A DNA stretch of 64,000 nt, from contig NZ_VFNP01000001.1 in assembly GCF_006715635.1 (NCBI RefSeq), positions 1,612,001-1,676,000 on the forward strand. The letters run 5' to 3'. Origin of the DNA: Streptomyces sp. SLBN-118. GTDB lineage: Bacteria > Actinomycetota > Actinomycetes > Streptomycetales > Streptomycetaceae. Of this stretch, positions 55,654 through 64,000 are shown piece by piece; positions within the stretch are counted from its first letter, which is position 1; each line of letters begins with the position of its first letter. The notes under the pieces were generated by a model. It did no database searches. It was not told where the DNA came from and saw only the letters and a list, made by a program, of their open reading frames with translations. The position numbers and the translations under genes are program-made.

Positions 55654-56493
55654 GTGGCGCATACCGCCATGTCTGGTTCCGGAACCACTGCAGGTGACGA
55701 TCCACTCCAGACCGCGGTATGGCGGCTGCGTTCGCGCGGCTGTTGGACCGACGCAGCGGCTCTGCTCACACCGCACGCGGCCGATCCGGCCGCGGCGCTC
55801 GAACGGGCCGGACTGCTCGTCGAGCGCTGCCTGTTCACCGCCGAGGGCTGGGCCGACGCGGAGGACGCGCTGCGAACCGCGGAGGCTGCGGCCGGGGACG
55901 ACGAGGAACGCGGCGGCGCGGCGTGCGAGCGCGGGCGGCTGGCGTACGCGGCGACCCGGCTCGGCGTGCGCGACCGCGCCGACGAGGCCCGCGCGGCACT
56001 CGGCCGGGCCGCGGCGCTGCTCGCCCCCACCTCGCCCAGGCGCCCGCTGCTGGACTTCCGCCGCGGCCTGGTCGCCGAACACATCGCCGACTCACCGCAG
56101 GCTGCCCTCGCCGCCTACCAGCGGGCGCACGCCGGAGCGAGCGCGCACGGGGACACGCTGCTGCTCTCCTTCACCTGGCACCATCAGGCCGGACTCGCCC
56201 TGCACGAAGGTGAGTTGACGGAGGCACGGCACGGTTTCTCGGAGTCGCTGCGGATCCGCGAGGAGCTCGGCTACCTGATCGGCACGGCACCGACACTGGC
56301 CGCGCTCGCCGACTGCGAGCCGGAGCCGGAGGCGAGCCGGCTACGCGCGGAGGCGGGGCGGCTGTTCCGCCTCCTGGGCGGCGTACCGGTGTGGCTCGGC
56401 GCCCAACTGGCCGCCGCGGTGCCGGTCCCCTCCTCCCGGGTCCAGGCGTCCCCCGTCCAGCCTTCCCCTCCGCAGCCCGAGCCCGCGGCGTGA
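55654..56493 (+). CDS. TPR-like helical-repeat protein (279 aa)
   Basis: Alpha-helical, Ala/Arg-rich protein with repeats such as AALERAGLLVERCLFTAEGW and SPQAALAAYQRAHAGASAHG that fit tetratricopeptide folds, and a Pro-rich tail. GTG 55654 has GGGGAGGG at proper spacing and is preferred over ATG 55669. Function unknown. It ends 19 nt before the phosphatase gene, so co-transcription is likely. Confidence 0.72.
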   Translation: MAHTAMSGSGTTAGDDPLQTAVWRLRSRGCWTDAAALLTPHAADPAAALERAGLLVERCLFTAEGWADAEDALRTAEAAAGDDEERGGAACERGRLAYAATRLGVRDRADEARAALGRAAALLAPTSPRRPLLDFRRGLVAEHIADSPQAALAAYQRAHAGASAHGDTLLLSFTWHHQAGLALHEGELTEARHGFSESLRIREELGYLIGTAPTLAALADCEPEPEASRLRAEAGRLFRLLGGVPVWLGAQLAAAVPVPSSRVQASPVQPSPPQPEPAA

Positions 56494-56512
56494 CCGGCGC
56501 GAGGAGTCACCG

Positions 56513-57025
56513 GTGAGCGCCCGACCGATGGGCGGTCCTGTCCCGGAACCCCAGTCGCCCTGGGACGAGATCACGACCGGCCTGTGGATGGGCGGCCATG
56601 TCTGGGCGGACGCGGACGGCCGCCATCTGGACGCCGTGGTCGACCGTGAATTCGACCTGGTGATCAGCCTGTTCACCCGCCGGGGTCACGGCCCGCCCGA
56701 CGGTGTCGAGCACCATGTGGTCCCGATCCCGGACGACTGGCTCACCACGGACCAGATCGACGAGGTCCGCCGCCTGGCACTCGTCACCGCCGACGCCGTA
56801 CGCACCGGCCGCACCGCGCTCGTACGCTGCTACTCCGGCTACAACCGCTCGGGCCTGGTGGTGGCCCAGACCCTGATCGAGCTGGGCCACGACGGCGCGG
56901 GAGCGATCGACCTCATCCGGCGCAGGCGTTCACCGTGGGCCCTGCACAATGTCGCCTTCGAGCAGTACCTCATGACCGGCCTGGACATCGCCTCACTGCT
57001 GACAAGCCTGGAGTCGCCGCCCTGA
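56513..57025 (+). CDS. Dual-specificity-type phosphatase (170 aa)
   Basis: The active-site loop VRCYSGYNRSGLV is a CX5R motif with Cys and Arg of protein-tyrosine/dual-specificity phosphatases, and an Asp-rich loop (PIPDDWLTTDQ) could supply the general acid. GTG 56513 follows GAGGAG. Partner unknown; the preceding TPR-like protein may help recruit it. Confidence 0.83.
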   Translation: MSARPMGGPVPEPQSPWDEITTGLWMGGHVWADADGRHLDAVVDREFDLVISLFTRRGHGPPDGVEHHVVPIPDDWLTTDQIDEVRRLALVTADAVRTGRTALVRCYSGYNRSGLVVAQTLIELGHDGAGAIDLIRRRRSPWALHNVAFEQYLMTGLDIASLLTSLESPP

Positions 57026-57034
57026 CCGTCCGGA

Positions 57035-57400
57035 TCACACCAGTCGGCCGAGGGCCCCGACCGGATTCATGACCAGCAGCACGACGACGACGGCTGCGGC
57101 GACCCAGAAGACGCCCATGCCCCGACGCCGCCGCGCCTGTCGCGGCTGATCGGGCCATGCCCTCCACGCCTCGGGCTCGGCCCGCGCCTCAGTCCTGCCC
57201 CTGCCCCGCTTCCCCAGCCCCCGCACCCTGCCCTGCCGCCGCGCGGCCTCCTCGTCCGCGCGCCGCAGCCGCTCGGCCACCATCCGCGCCCGCGCGGACG
57301 GCTCCTTGGGCGCATCGAGCCGCGCGGGTCCCTCGCTCTCGCGCTGGAACTCCTCCCACGCCTCGTCGGGTATGGACGACTCCGGCAGCTCCGCGGTCAT
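57035..57400 (-). CDS. Small membrane protein (121 aa)
   Basis: Acidic and basic N-terminal region (DEAWEEFQRESEGPARLDAP) rich in Arg, followed by one C-terminal membrane helix (GVFWVAAAVVVVLLVMNPVG). A tail-anchored protein of unknown function; convergent with the phosphatase. Confidence 0.72.
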   Translation of the reverse strand: MTAELPESSIPDEAWEEFQRESEGPARLDAPKEPSARARMVAERLRRADEEAARRQGRVRGLGKRGRGRTEARAEPEAWRAWPDQPRQARRRRGMGVFWVAAAVVVVLLVMNPVGALGRLV

Positions 57401-57447
57401 GAATGGTCCCCCGTTCGAACGGACTTCACCAACGGCGGCACAGACTA

Positions 57448-57609
57448 AGGGCTGTCCCGCAATACCCGGCGGATGAGCGCGCGGCGTCAGATGCGGTGCA
57501 TCGCAAGGCGGAGAGTCGTCCTCATACTGGGCGTATCCGGGCGATTCGACAACGCAGCGAGGTGCCGTAGCTGTCGTCGCGCGCCCGGCGGGTATTGCGG
57601 GACAGCCCT
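57448..57609. mobile_element. MITE, 162 bp, with perfect terminal inverted repeats and TA target duplication
   Basis: AGGGCTGTCCCGCAATACCC at the left end and its exact reverse complement at the right end form perfect terminal repeats; including the flanking CTA/TAG the arms are 24 nt (57445-57468, 57589-57612). TA dinucleotides flank each end, as for Tc1/mariner-IS630 transposition. The 162-bp length is far too short for a transposase. I recall similar 'GGGCTGTCCCG' ends in Streptomyces, but no number is claimed. It sits at the edge of the cluster to its right. Confidence 0.8.
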
Positions 57610-57687
57610 TAGTGCAGCCCTGGAGCTCCGCGCGGAGAGAGCGCGGGCAGGCCCGAAGTCCCGGGCATCAGCGACGGTCAGCAGCGA

Positions 57688-58506
57688 CTATGCGCGGAGT
57701 TCCAAGGTGCAGCACTTGACGCTGCCACCTGCCTTGAGGAGTTCCGCGATGTCGACGCCGATCGGGTTGAAGCCGCGTTCCCTCAGTTCCTTGATCAGCC
57801 CTGAGGCGGCCTCCGGCAGCAGTACATTCAGGCCGTCGGAGAAGGCGTTGAGGCCAAAGGCCGCTGCATCGTGATCAGACGCCAGAATGGCATCCGGAAA
57901 AAGCTCACGGAGCACAGCCTGACTTCCCGGCGTGAAAGCATCCGGGTAATACATGATCTCCGTGTCGGTGAGAACCGACAGTGCCGTGTCCAGATGGTAG
58001 TGGTTGGGATTGACCAGGGTCAGGCCGACCACCGGGAGCCCGAAGAACTCCTGAGCCTCTGCGTGCGAACGGGAGTCGGTGCGAAACCCTGACCCTGCCA
58101 AGATGTGGCGCCCGACAGGGAGATAGTCGCCTTCCCCCTCATTGATGAACTCCGGCCACAGTACGTCCTCGTATCCGTTGTCGATGAACCAGTTGAGATA
58201 GGCGGGTCCTTCGGCCGTGCGCTCCATGTGCCGGAAACGGGCGCCCATGACCTTCCCGTCCACCACGGTGGCGCCATTCGCGGCGAAGACCATGTCAGGC
58301 AGACCCGGTATCGGTTCGATCACCTCGACCTTGTGCCCGAGGGAAAGATAGAGTTTGCGCAGTTGCTCCCACTGCCGCACGGCCAGTTCATTGTCAGTCG
58401 GTTTCTCCGGCCGCATCCAAGGATTGATCGAATATGTGACATCGAAGTACGAGGGGCGGCACATCAAGAGCTGACGGGGGTACGCTGTGCGGACTTTCTG
58501 GACCAT
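57688..58506 (-). CDS. Guanidine-modifying hydrolase, dimethylargininase/arginine dihydrolase-like (272 aa)
   Basis: Amidinotransferase-fold enzyme that cuts guanidino groups of arginine or methylarginine. DMVFAANGATVVDGKVMGAR is the first active-site strand, VNPNHYHLDTALSVL holds the catalytic His, and the nucleophilic Cys is in GGSVKCCTLELRA at the C-terminus. The product could be citrulline or ornithine. ATG 58506 follows GGAGAAAGA. Its codons use more A/T than neighbours, suggesting recent arrival. Last gene of the minus-strand set. Confidence 0.82.
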   Translation of the reverse strand: MVQKVRTAYPRQLLMCRPSYFDVTYSINPWMRPEKPTDNELAVRQWEQLRKLYLSLGHKVEVIEPIPGLPDMVFAANGATVVDGKVMGARFRHMERTAEGPAYLNWFIDNGYEDVLWPEFINEGEGDYLPVGRHILAGSGFRTDSRSHAEAQEFFGLPVVGLTLVNPNHYHLDTALSVLTDTEIMYYPDAFTPGSQAVLRELFPDAILASDHDAAAFGLNAFSDGLNVLLPEAASGLIKELRERGFNPIGVDIAELLKAGGSVKCCTLELRA

Positions 58507-58547
58507 TCTTTCTCCAACTGCTCGACGGTAGCTTCCGGATGATGCCT

Positions 58548-59309
58548 TCACTGTGGCAGGGTGCGAATATGGCTCGTCAGCCTGCCACCGTGGTGGATGT
58601 GAAAAGCCAGTGCAATCGGCGAATCCGTGCATGTCCAGGACTCTTCTGCATCGGCTTGCTCCCAGGGCAGCGCTGCCGTGGAGGCGATACCCGGCGCACA
58701 CAGCAGAGGAAGCCCCGCGAACGTCGTGCCGGCGGCCGTGTGCGCATGGCCGCACAGCACTCCTGCCACGCGGGGGTGACGGCGCACGACCTGTTCCAGT
58801 CGATCGGCCTCCCGCAGCCGGATCGCGTCGATGTACGGGATACCGAGCTCCACGGGCGGATGGTGGAGAGCGATGAGGGCTGCTGTGCCCCGGGACTCGG
58901 CGAGGGTGGCGTCCAGCCAGTCGAGCGTCGACTCCTCAAGCCTTCCCTCCGGACGCCCGGGAATGGACGAGTCGCACATCAGCAGGTGTACGTCGCCGAT
59001 GTGCCGGGCCTGATTCACCGGAGCGCTGCCCTTGCCCGGCTGACCGAGCAGGACGTCGCGGAATTCCTCCCGGACATCGTGGTTCCCCGGACACACCAGA
59101 ACGGGGAAGTGCTCGTAGAGCGGGGCGAGGACCTCGCGGGCCTGGAGGTACTCCGCCTCCGTACCGCGGTCCGCGATGTCCCCTGTGATCACGACGGCAT
59201 CAACCGTGCCCGGCAGCCCCGCCAGGTAGGACACCACGCGCCGGACCCGCTCCTCGCTTTCCCGGCTGCCGTCCAGATGCAGATCGCTGAGCTGCGCCAG
59301 AACCGTCAT
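58548..59309 (-). CDS. Calcineurin-like metallophosphoesterase (CpdA/GpdQ type, 253 aa)
   Basis: All dimetal motifs are visible: QLSDLHLD, GDIADRG, PGNHD, ALHHPP and CGHAHT. Related enzymes hydrolyse cyclic nucleotides or phosphodiesters. Inside this set it may remove a phosphate or nucleotide group from an intermediate. Its ATG overlaps the transporter stop (4 nt). Confidence 0.87.
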   Translation of the reverse strand: MTVLAQLSDLHLDGSRESEERVRRVVSYLAGLPGTVDAVVITGDIADRGTEAEYLQAREVLAPLYEHFPVLVCPGNHDVREEFRDVLLGQPGKGSAPVNQARHIGDVHLLMCDSSIPGRPEGRLEESTLDWLDATLAESRGTAALIALHHPPVELGIPYIDAIRLREADRLEQVVRRHPRVAGVLCGHAHTAAGTTFAGLPLLCAPGIASTAALPWEQADAEESWTCTDSPIALAFHIHHGGRLTSHIRTLPQ

Positions 59310-60268
59310 GTCAGCGCCTCTTCGGTCTCCGCCGGCTCTGCGGCATTCCGCCCGTCCCGCCACCGGGCCCACGTCCCGAGGAGCATCGCCGCGGACACCG
59401 CCGCGATACCGATGAGAGTGGCCTGCGACTGGTGCAGCCGCGGGTCGAAGAACTGTGCGACGTAGGTGATGACCAGGTTCGTTCCGAACAGCATCGAGAC
59501 CGTGATCGGCTCCGTACGGACAATGCCCTGCTGGAGCAGGTACAGCGAAATGATCACGCCGACCGTACTGATGGCGAGGATCGCGCCCACATTGCCGGGC
59601 GAGTACGGCCCGAAGCTGTCCCGTGCCACCAGGATCACGAAGGTGGAGGCGATGAGCAGCACGAAACGCGATGCCATCATCTGCTGGACCGACATGCCTC
59701 CGTCGCTCAACCGCTTGGTGGAGTACGTGATCCCGGCCAGGGACGTCGCGGTCAGCACGCACGCGGCCAGGCCGAAGGCGATCTCCCCCGGCGGCACGTT
59801 GCCGATCGCGGACGATCCCTGCCATGCCATCGCCACGAGATAGCCCATGGCGGCCAGCATGATTGCCGCTGCGACCAGTTCGAGCGGCAGCGCCTTCGTA
59901 CCGGGCCGCAGCTTGAAGCCGAGCAGGATGGTGATGCTGGGCACCAGGCCGAGGATCACCGAGTTCGCCATGGCCGGCTCGAAGACCGTGAAGGCGTACA
60001 GCACCGCGATCCAGCAGACGGCCGTCGAGATGTTGAGCGCCACGACATCGGTCAGCAGGCGTCGAACGACCGACGTGAGCGCCTTCTTGTCGCGGCAGGT
60101 GAAGAAATAGAAGGCCTGGGCGATGACGAAGGAGTTGAACGCGATGAACTCCGGCGACAGGTGCTGGACCAGCGAGCCCTCGAACACCGACTTGGTGGAG
60201 TTGATGACGCAATAGCCGAGGACGAGCAGCGGTCCGGCCAGGGCCAGGCGACGGCTAGGCGATGTCAT
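59306..60268 (-). CDS. EamA/DMT-family transporter (320 aa)
   Basis: Ten predicted helices in two EamA repeats (e.g. ILGLVPSITILLGFKLRPG in the first half, SLYLLQQGIVRTEPITVSML in the second). Exporter of small metabolites; in this context a candidate product exporter. It overlaps the ATP-grasp gene by 14 nt. Confidence 0.87.
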   Translation of the reverse strand: MTSPSRRLALAGPLLVLGYCVINSTKSVFEGSLVQHLSPEFIAFNSFVIAQAFYFFTCRDKKALTSVVRRLLTDVVALNISTAVCWIAVLYAFTVFEPAMANSVILGLVPSITILLGFKLRPGTKALPLELVAAAIMLAAMGYLVAMAWQGSSAIGNVPPGEIAFGLAACVLTATSLAGITYSTKRLSDGGMSVQQMMASRFVLLIASTFVILVARDSFGPYSPGNVGAILAISTVGVIISLYLLQQGIVRTEPITVSMLFGTNLVITYVAQFFDPRLHQSQATLIGIAAVSAAMLLGTWARWRDGRNAAEPAETEEALT

Positions 60269-61514
60269 AGAAACCCTCGCCGTCCAGGTAACGGGCCGTC
60301 ATGTAGTCGTGCGTCACAATGCCTTCGACCTCGTGCAGCAGATGGACCAGCATCGGGTACGTCATGTCGTTGGTCGTCCGGGAGATCTCCCCGCCCGGGG
60401 TCACCTTCAGCAGCACGTCGTGGTAGCTCTCCAGGGCCTGCAACTCGGCCAGCTTCGGGAACTCGACGAGCTTCCCACCGGCGGGCGAGACCATGTTGAC
60501 GCAGACCGCGTGCCGCGCCACCTCGTAGCCGGTCTCCCAACGCGCCAGGAACTCCCCGGGGTTCACAAAGGCGGACACCGTCCATTCCAGCTGGCTCTCT
60601 CCGATGGCCGCCCGCGTGAGCAGTGGCAGCATCGCGCCGCAGACCCGGGCACCCGTCTCTACCAGCCTGGGCCCCTCGGGAGTCAGCTTGACCTCGGTGT
60701 GGGCGGCGCCGTTGCGTATCCCCAGCGCGTCCAGCACGGCAAAGGCGTACTCAGCCAGCAGGTCCTGTTCCGGACCCTGGCGGACCATCAGTTGCGAGCC
60801 GCCCAGGAGGTCACGCACACCGTTGACACCCAGGTGCTGCGTCTTCCAGACGTCGCAGACGTGGTGCTTCCCGTCCATGCTGACGGTGTTGACGTAGTAC
60901 TCCGCGCCGACCAGGTACTCCTGGGCGACCACCGCCTCGTCGCTCAGTCCGAGGGCGCTCTCCCGGCCCATCAGCGACTCGAACGCGGCACGGACCTCAT
61001 CGGCGGTGTCGCAGAAGGACACCCCGTCGTTCAGGGCACTGCGGACCGGCTTGAGCACAACGCGCCGGTCGGTATCCCCGTACCACGTGAGGAGCGCGTC
61101 CAGGTCGGTCGCGAGGATCTGGTCCGCTGCCGGCACCCCGGCCGCCCGGACCGTCTCCACCATGCGGAACTTGTCGCGCCGGGCGCCGCTCAGCGCGGTT
61201 CCGTTGGTGCGCAGTCCGAGCGCCTCGCTCAGTACGTCGGCCAGCTCGACCCCGATCTCGGCGCCGGCCAGCAGCGCGGTCGGCGCATATGGCTCGATGG
61301 CGGCCAGGGTCCGGGCGGTGTCGCCCTGGTGGACGACCGTACCGATGAAGTCCCCGGGTACGAAGGTCGCGGCGAAGACAGCGGGCGTCTCCTGCCGGCT
61401 CTGGACATGGAGGCAGTCGTAGCCCTGCGCACGGAACAGGGGGGCGAGATGACTCGCGGACGAATAGGCGTCGACGATGGCGACGACTGGGCGATGGTCA
61501 GGCGTACTGCTCAC
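60255..61514 (-). CDS. ATP-grasp ligase (419 aa)
   Basis: Carboxylate-amine/thiol ligase with a nucleotide lid (KPVRSALNDGVSFC), VVAQEYLVGAEYYVNTV and metal ligands in AHTEVKLTPEGPRLVETGAR, where the Glu residues bind Mg. Resembles L-amino acid ligases that join amino acids into dipeptides or amides. GTG 61514 lies 13 nt after the pyrG stop. Substrates unknown; an arginine- or ornithine-derived partner would fit the hydrolase downstream. Confidence 0.85.
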   Translation of the reverse strand: MSSTPDHRPVVAIVDAYSSASHLAPLFRAQGYDCLHVQSRQETPAVFAATFVPGDFIGTVVHQGDTARTLAAIEPYAPTALLAGAEIGVELADVLSEALGLRTNGTALSGARRDKFRMVETVRAAGVPAADQILATDLDALLTWYGDTDRRVVLKPVRSALNDGVSFCDTADEVRAAFESLMGRESALGLSDEAVVAQEYLVGAEYYVNTVSMDGKHHVCDVWKTQHLGVNGVRDLLGGSQLMVRQGPEQDLLAEYAFAVLDALGIRNGAAHTEVKLTPEGPRLVETGARVCGAMLPLLTRAAIGESQLEWTVSAFVNPGEFLARWETGYEVARHAVCVNMVSPAGGKLVEFPKLAELQALESYHDVLLKVTPGGEISRTTNDMTYPMLVHLLHEVEGIVTHDYMTARYLDGEGFYDIA

Positions 61515-61527
61515 TTGGTCTCTTTCT

Positions 61528-63216
<1,689 letters not shown>

Positions 63217-63290
63217 CGCCAAGAGGGGGCTCCCGTGGTCGCGAGGTGAGGTGAAGGAAGAAGTGGTCGGTGCTCAGGTGCGGGCGTCTC

Positions 63291-64000
63291 TCAGCGCGCG
63301 ACGGCCCGCGAGGACTGCGCCGTGCCAGGCTCCGCGTCCGGCTTTCCGTTCTGCCGGAGCTGCGGCAACGCCCTTTCGGCGCCCCTCTCCAACGTCCCGC
63401 GGGCGACGGCCCGTTCGAGCCACCAGCCGGCGATCTGCGAGGTGACGACGGCGGTGAGCACCAGCGTCGTGAACATCGACTCGTTGACGATCCCCGCGTC
63501 GAAGGAAACCGTCGCCAGCACGATGCCCGGACCACCGCGCGCGTTCATCGCCACGGCGAGATTCACGGACTGGGGCACCGGCCATTGCGTCATCCGGGCG
63601 CCCGCGTAGACGCTGGCCGCCTTCGCCACACAGGCAACTGTGATGAAGCCGAGTGCGAACCACGGGGCGAAGGAGTGCACCAGGTCGAGCCGAAGGCCGA
63701 CCACGGCGAAGTAGACGGGGACAAAGAATCCCGACGCGAAGCCGCGCATGACCTTGAGGGACTCCGAGTCAGGCAGCCTGCCTCTCAGTCCGGACATGAG
63801 ACCCACGACGAATGCGCCGAAGATCGGGGCGACGCCGAGGAAGATGCAGCCGCCGGCCACCGCCAGAACGACGGTCATGCGGACCGCCACCTGGCCGAGC
63901 GGACGGTCGGCACCGGCCGCCGTCGCAGCCGCGGCCCGGCGGCGGAACATCAGGCCGCCCAGTGCCATCAGCCCGAAGAAGGCGACGGACGCGAGGGAAT
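63291..64000 (-). CDS. Cation/proton antiporter, C-terminal part (5' end beyond window)
   Basis: CPA-family antiporter helices (LAVAGGCIFLGVAPIFGAFV, then VGLRLDLVHSFAPWFALG and NARGGPGIVLATVSFDAGIV). The frame is open to the window end. It ends 74 nt upstream of pyrG on the same strand and may head or join the operon. Confidence 0.82.
   Translation of the reverse strand, partial: SLASVAFFGLMALGGLMFRRRAAAATAAGADRPLGQVAVRMTVVLAVAGGCIFLGVAPIFGAFVVGLMSGLRGRLPDSESLKVMRGFASGFFVPVYFAVVGLRLDLVHSFAPWFALGFITVACVAKAASVYAGARMTQWPVPQSVNLAVAMNARGGPGIVLATVSFDAGIVNESMFTTLVLTAVVTSQIAGWWLERAVARGTLERGAERALPQLRQNGKPDAEPGTAQSSRAVAR

Overview
The window is high-GC actinobacterial chromosome, almost certainly Streptomyces. 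Third codon positions are nearly all G or C, GTG starts are common, and the gene families are typical of the genus: chitosanases, a complete mce lipid-import locus, GAF-LuxR and PucR regulators, and DUF6296. No rRNA, tRNA, CRISPR array or complete insertion sequence was seen. Coordinates and motifs were read by eye; no database search was run.

Left edge (1-6.4 kb): an accessory, decaying stretch. A cut-off secreted protein, a small unknown gene and an SDR oxidoreductase are mixed with gene relics (methyltransferase, 3'-5' exonuclease, an unknown C-terminus, a frameshifted catalase-like gene, a nucleobase permease). Two GH46 chitosanase paralogues lie here and share a 125-nt identical block over their active site.

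6.4-11.1 kb: purine catabolism block 1 (8-oxoguanine/guanine deaminase, uricase, HIU hydrolase, OHCU decarboxylase, minus strand), a small membrane protein, and a YheO-like HTH regulator coupled to a thiamine-binding-like protein. 11.3-24.5 kb: a lytic transglycosylase, an ECF sigma factor with a membrane-anchored tail, and the mce operon (ATPase, two YrbE permeases, six MCE proteins, two Mce-associated proteins) ending in a strong terminator. A similar sequence block lies upstream of the transglycosylase and upstream of the mce operon.

24.7-30.7 kb: glyoxylate assimilation (hyi, tartronate semialdehyde reductase, catalase, gcl). hyi and gcl share tandem TTCCG-N5-CGGAA operators with equal 21-bp spacing; the catalase and uricase promoters share a different 15-bp palindrome, TCAACA-N3-TGTTGA. 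Allantoin breakdown to glyoxylate would link the two blocks, and catalase can remove the H2O2 made by uricase.

30.9-46.4 kb: a zinc-ribbon/nuclease-like protein, two overlapping acyl-CoA ligases facing a GAF-LuxR regulator, a LysE exporter, an AlkZ-like winged-helix protein, CorA, a sigma factor with a membrane partner, VOC, DUF6296 and DM13 proteins, an aminotransferase and a methyltransferase, with further relics between them. 46.5-55.4 kb: purine block 2 (xdhC, AzgA-type permease, three-subunit xanthine dehydrogenase) with a divergent PucR regulator.

55.6-64 kb: a TPR-like protein, a CX5R phosphatase, a small membrane protein and a 162-bp MITE flanked by TA. Beyond it is a tightly packed minus-strand set: cation/proton antiporter (cut by the window end), CTP synthase, ATP-grasp ligase, EamA transporter, metallophosphoesterase and a guanidine-modifying hydrolase. 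This looks like part of a biosynthetic cluster carrying a CTP synthase, perhaps for self-resistance or CTP supply, and it is the best candidate here for an undescribed system.
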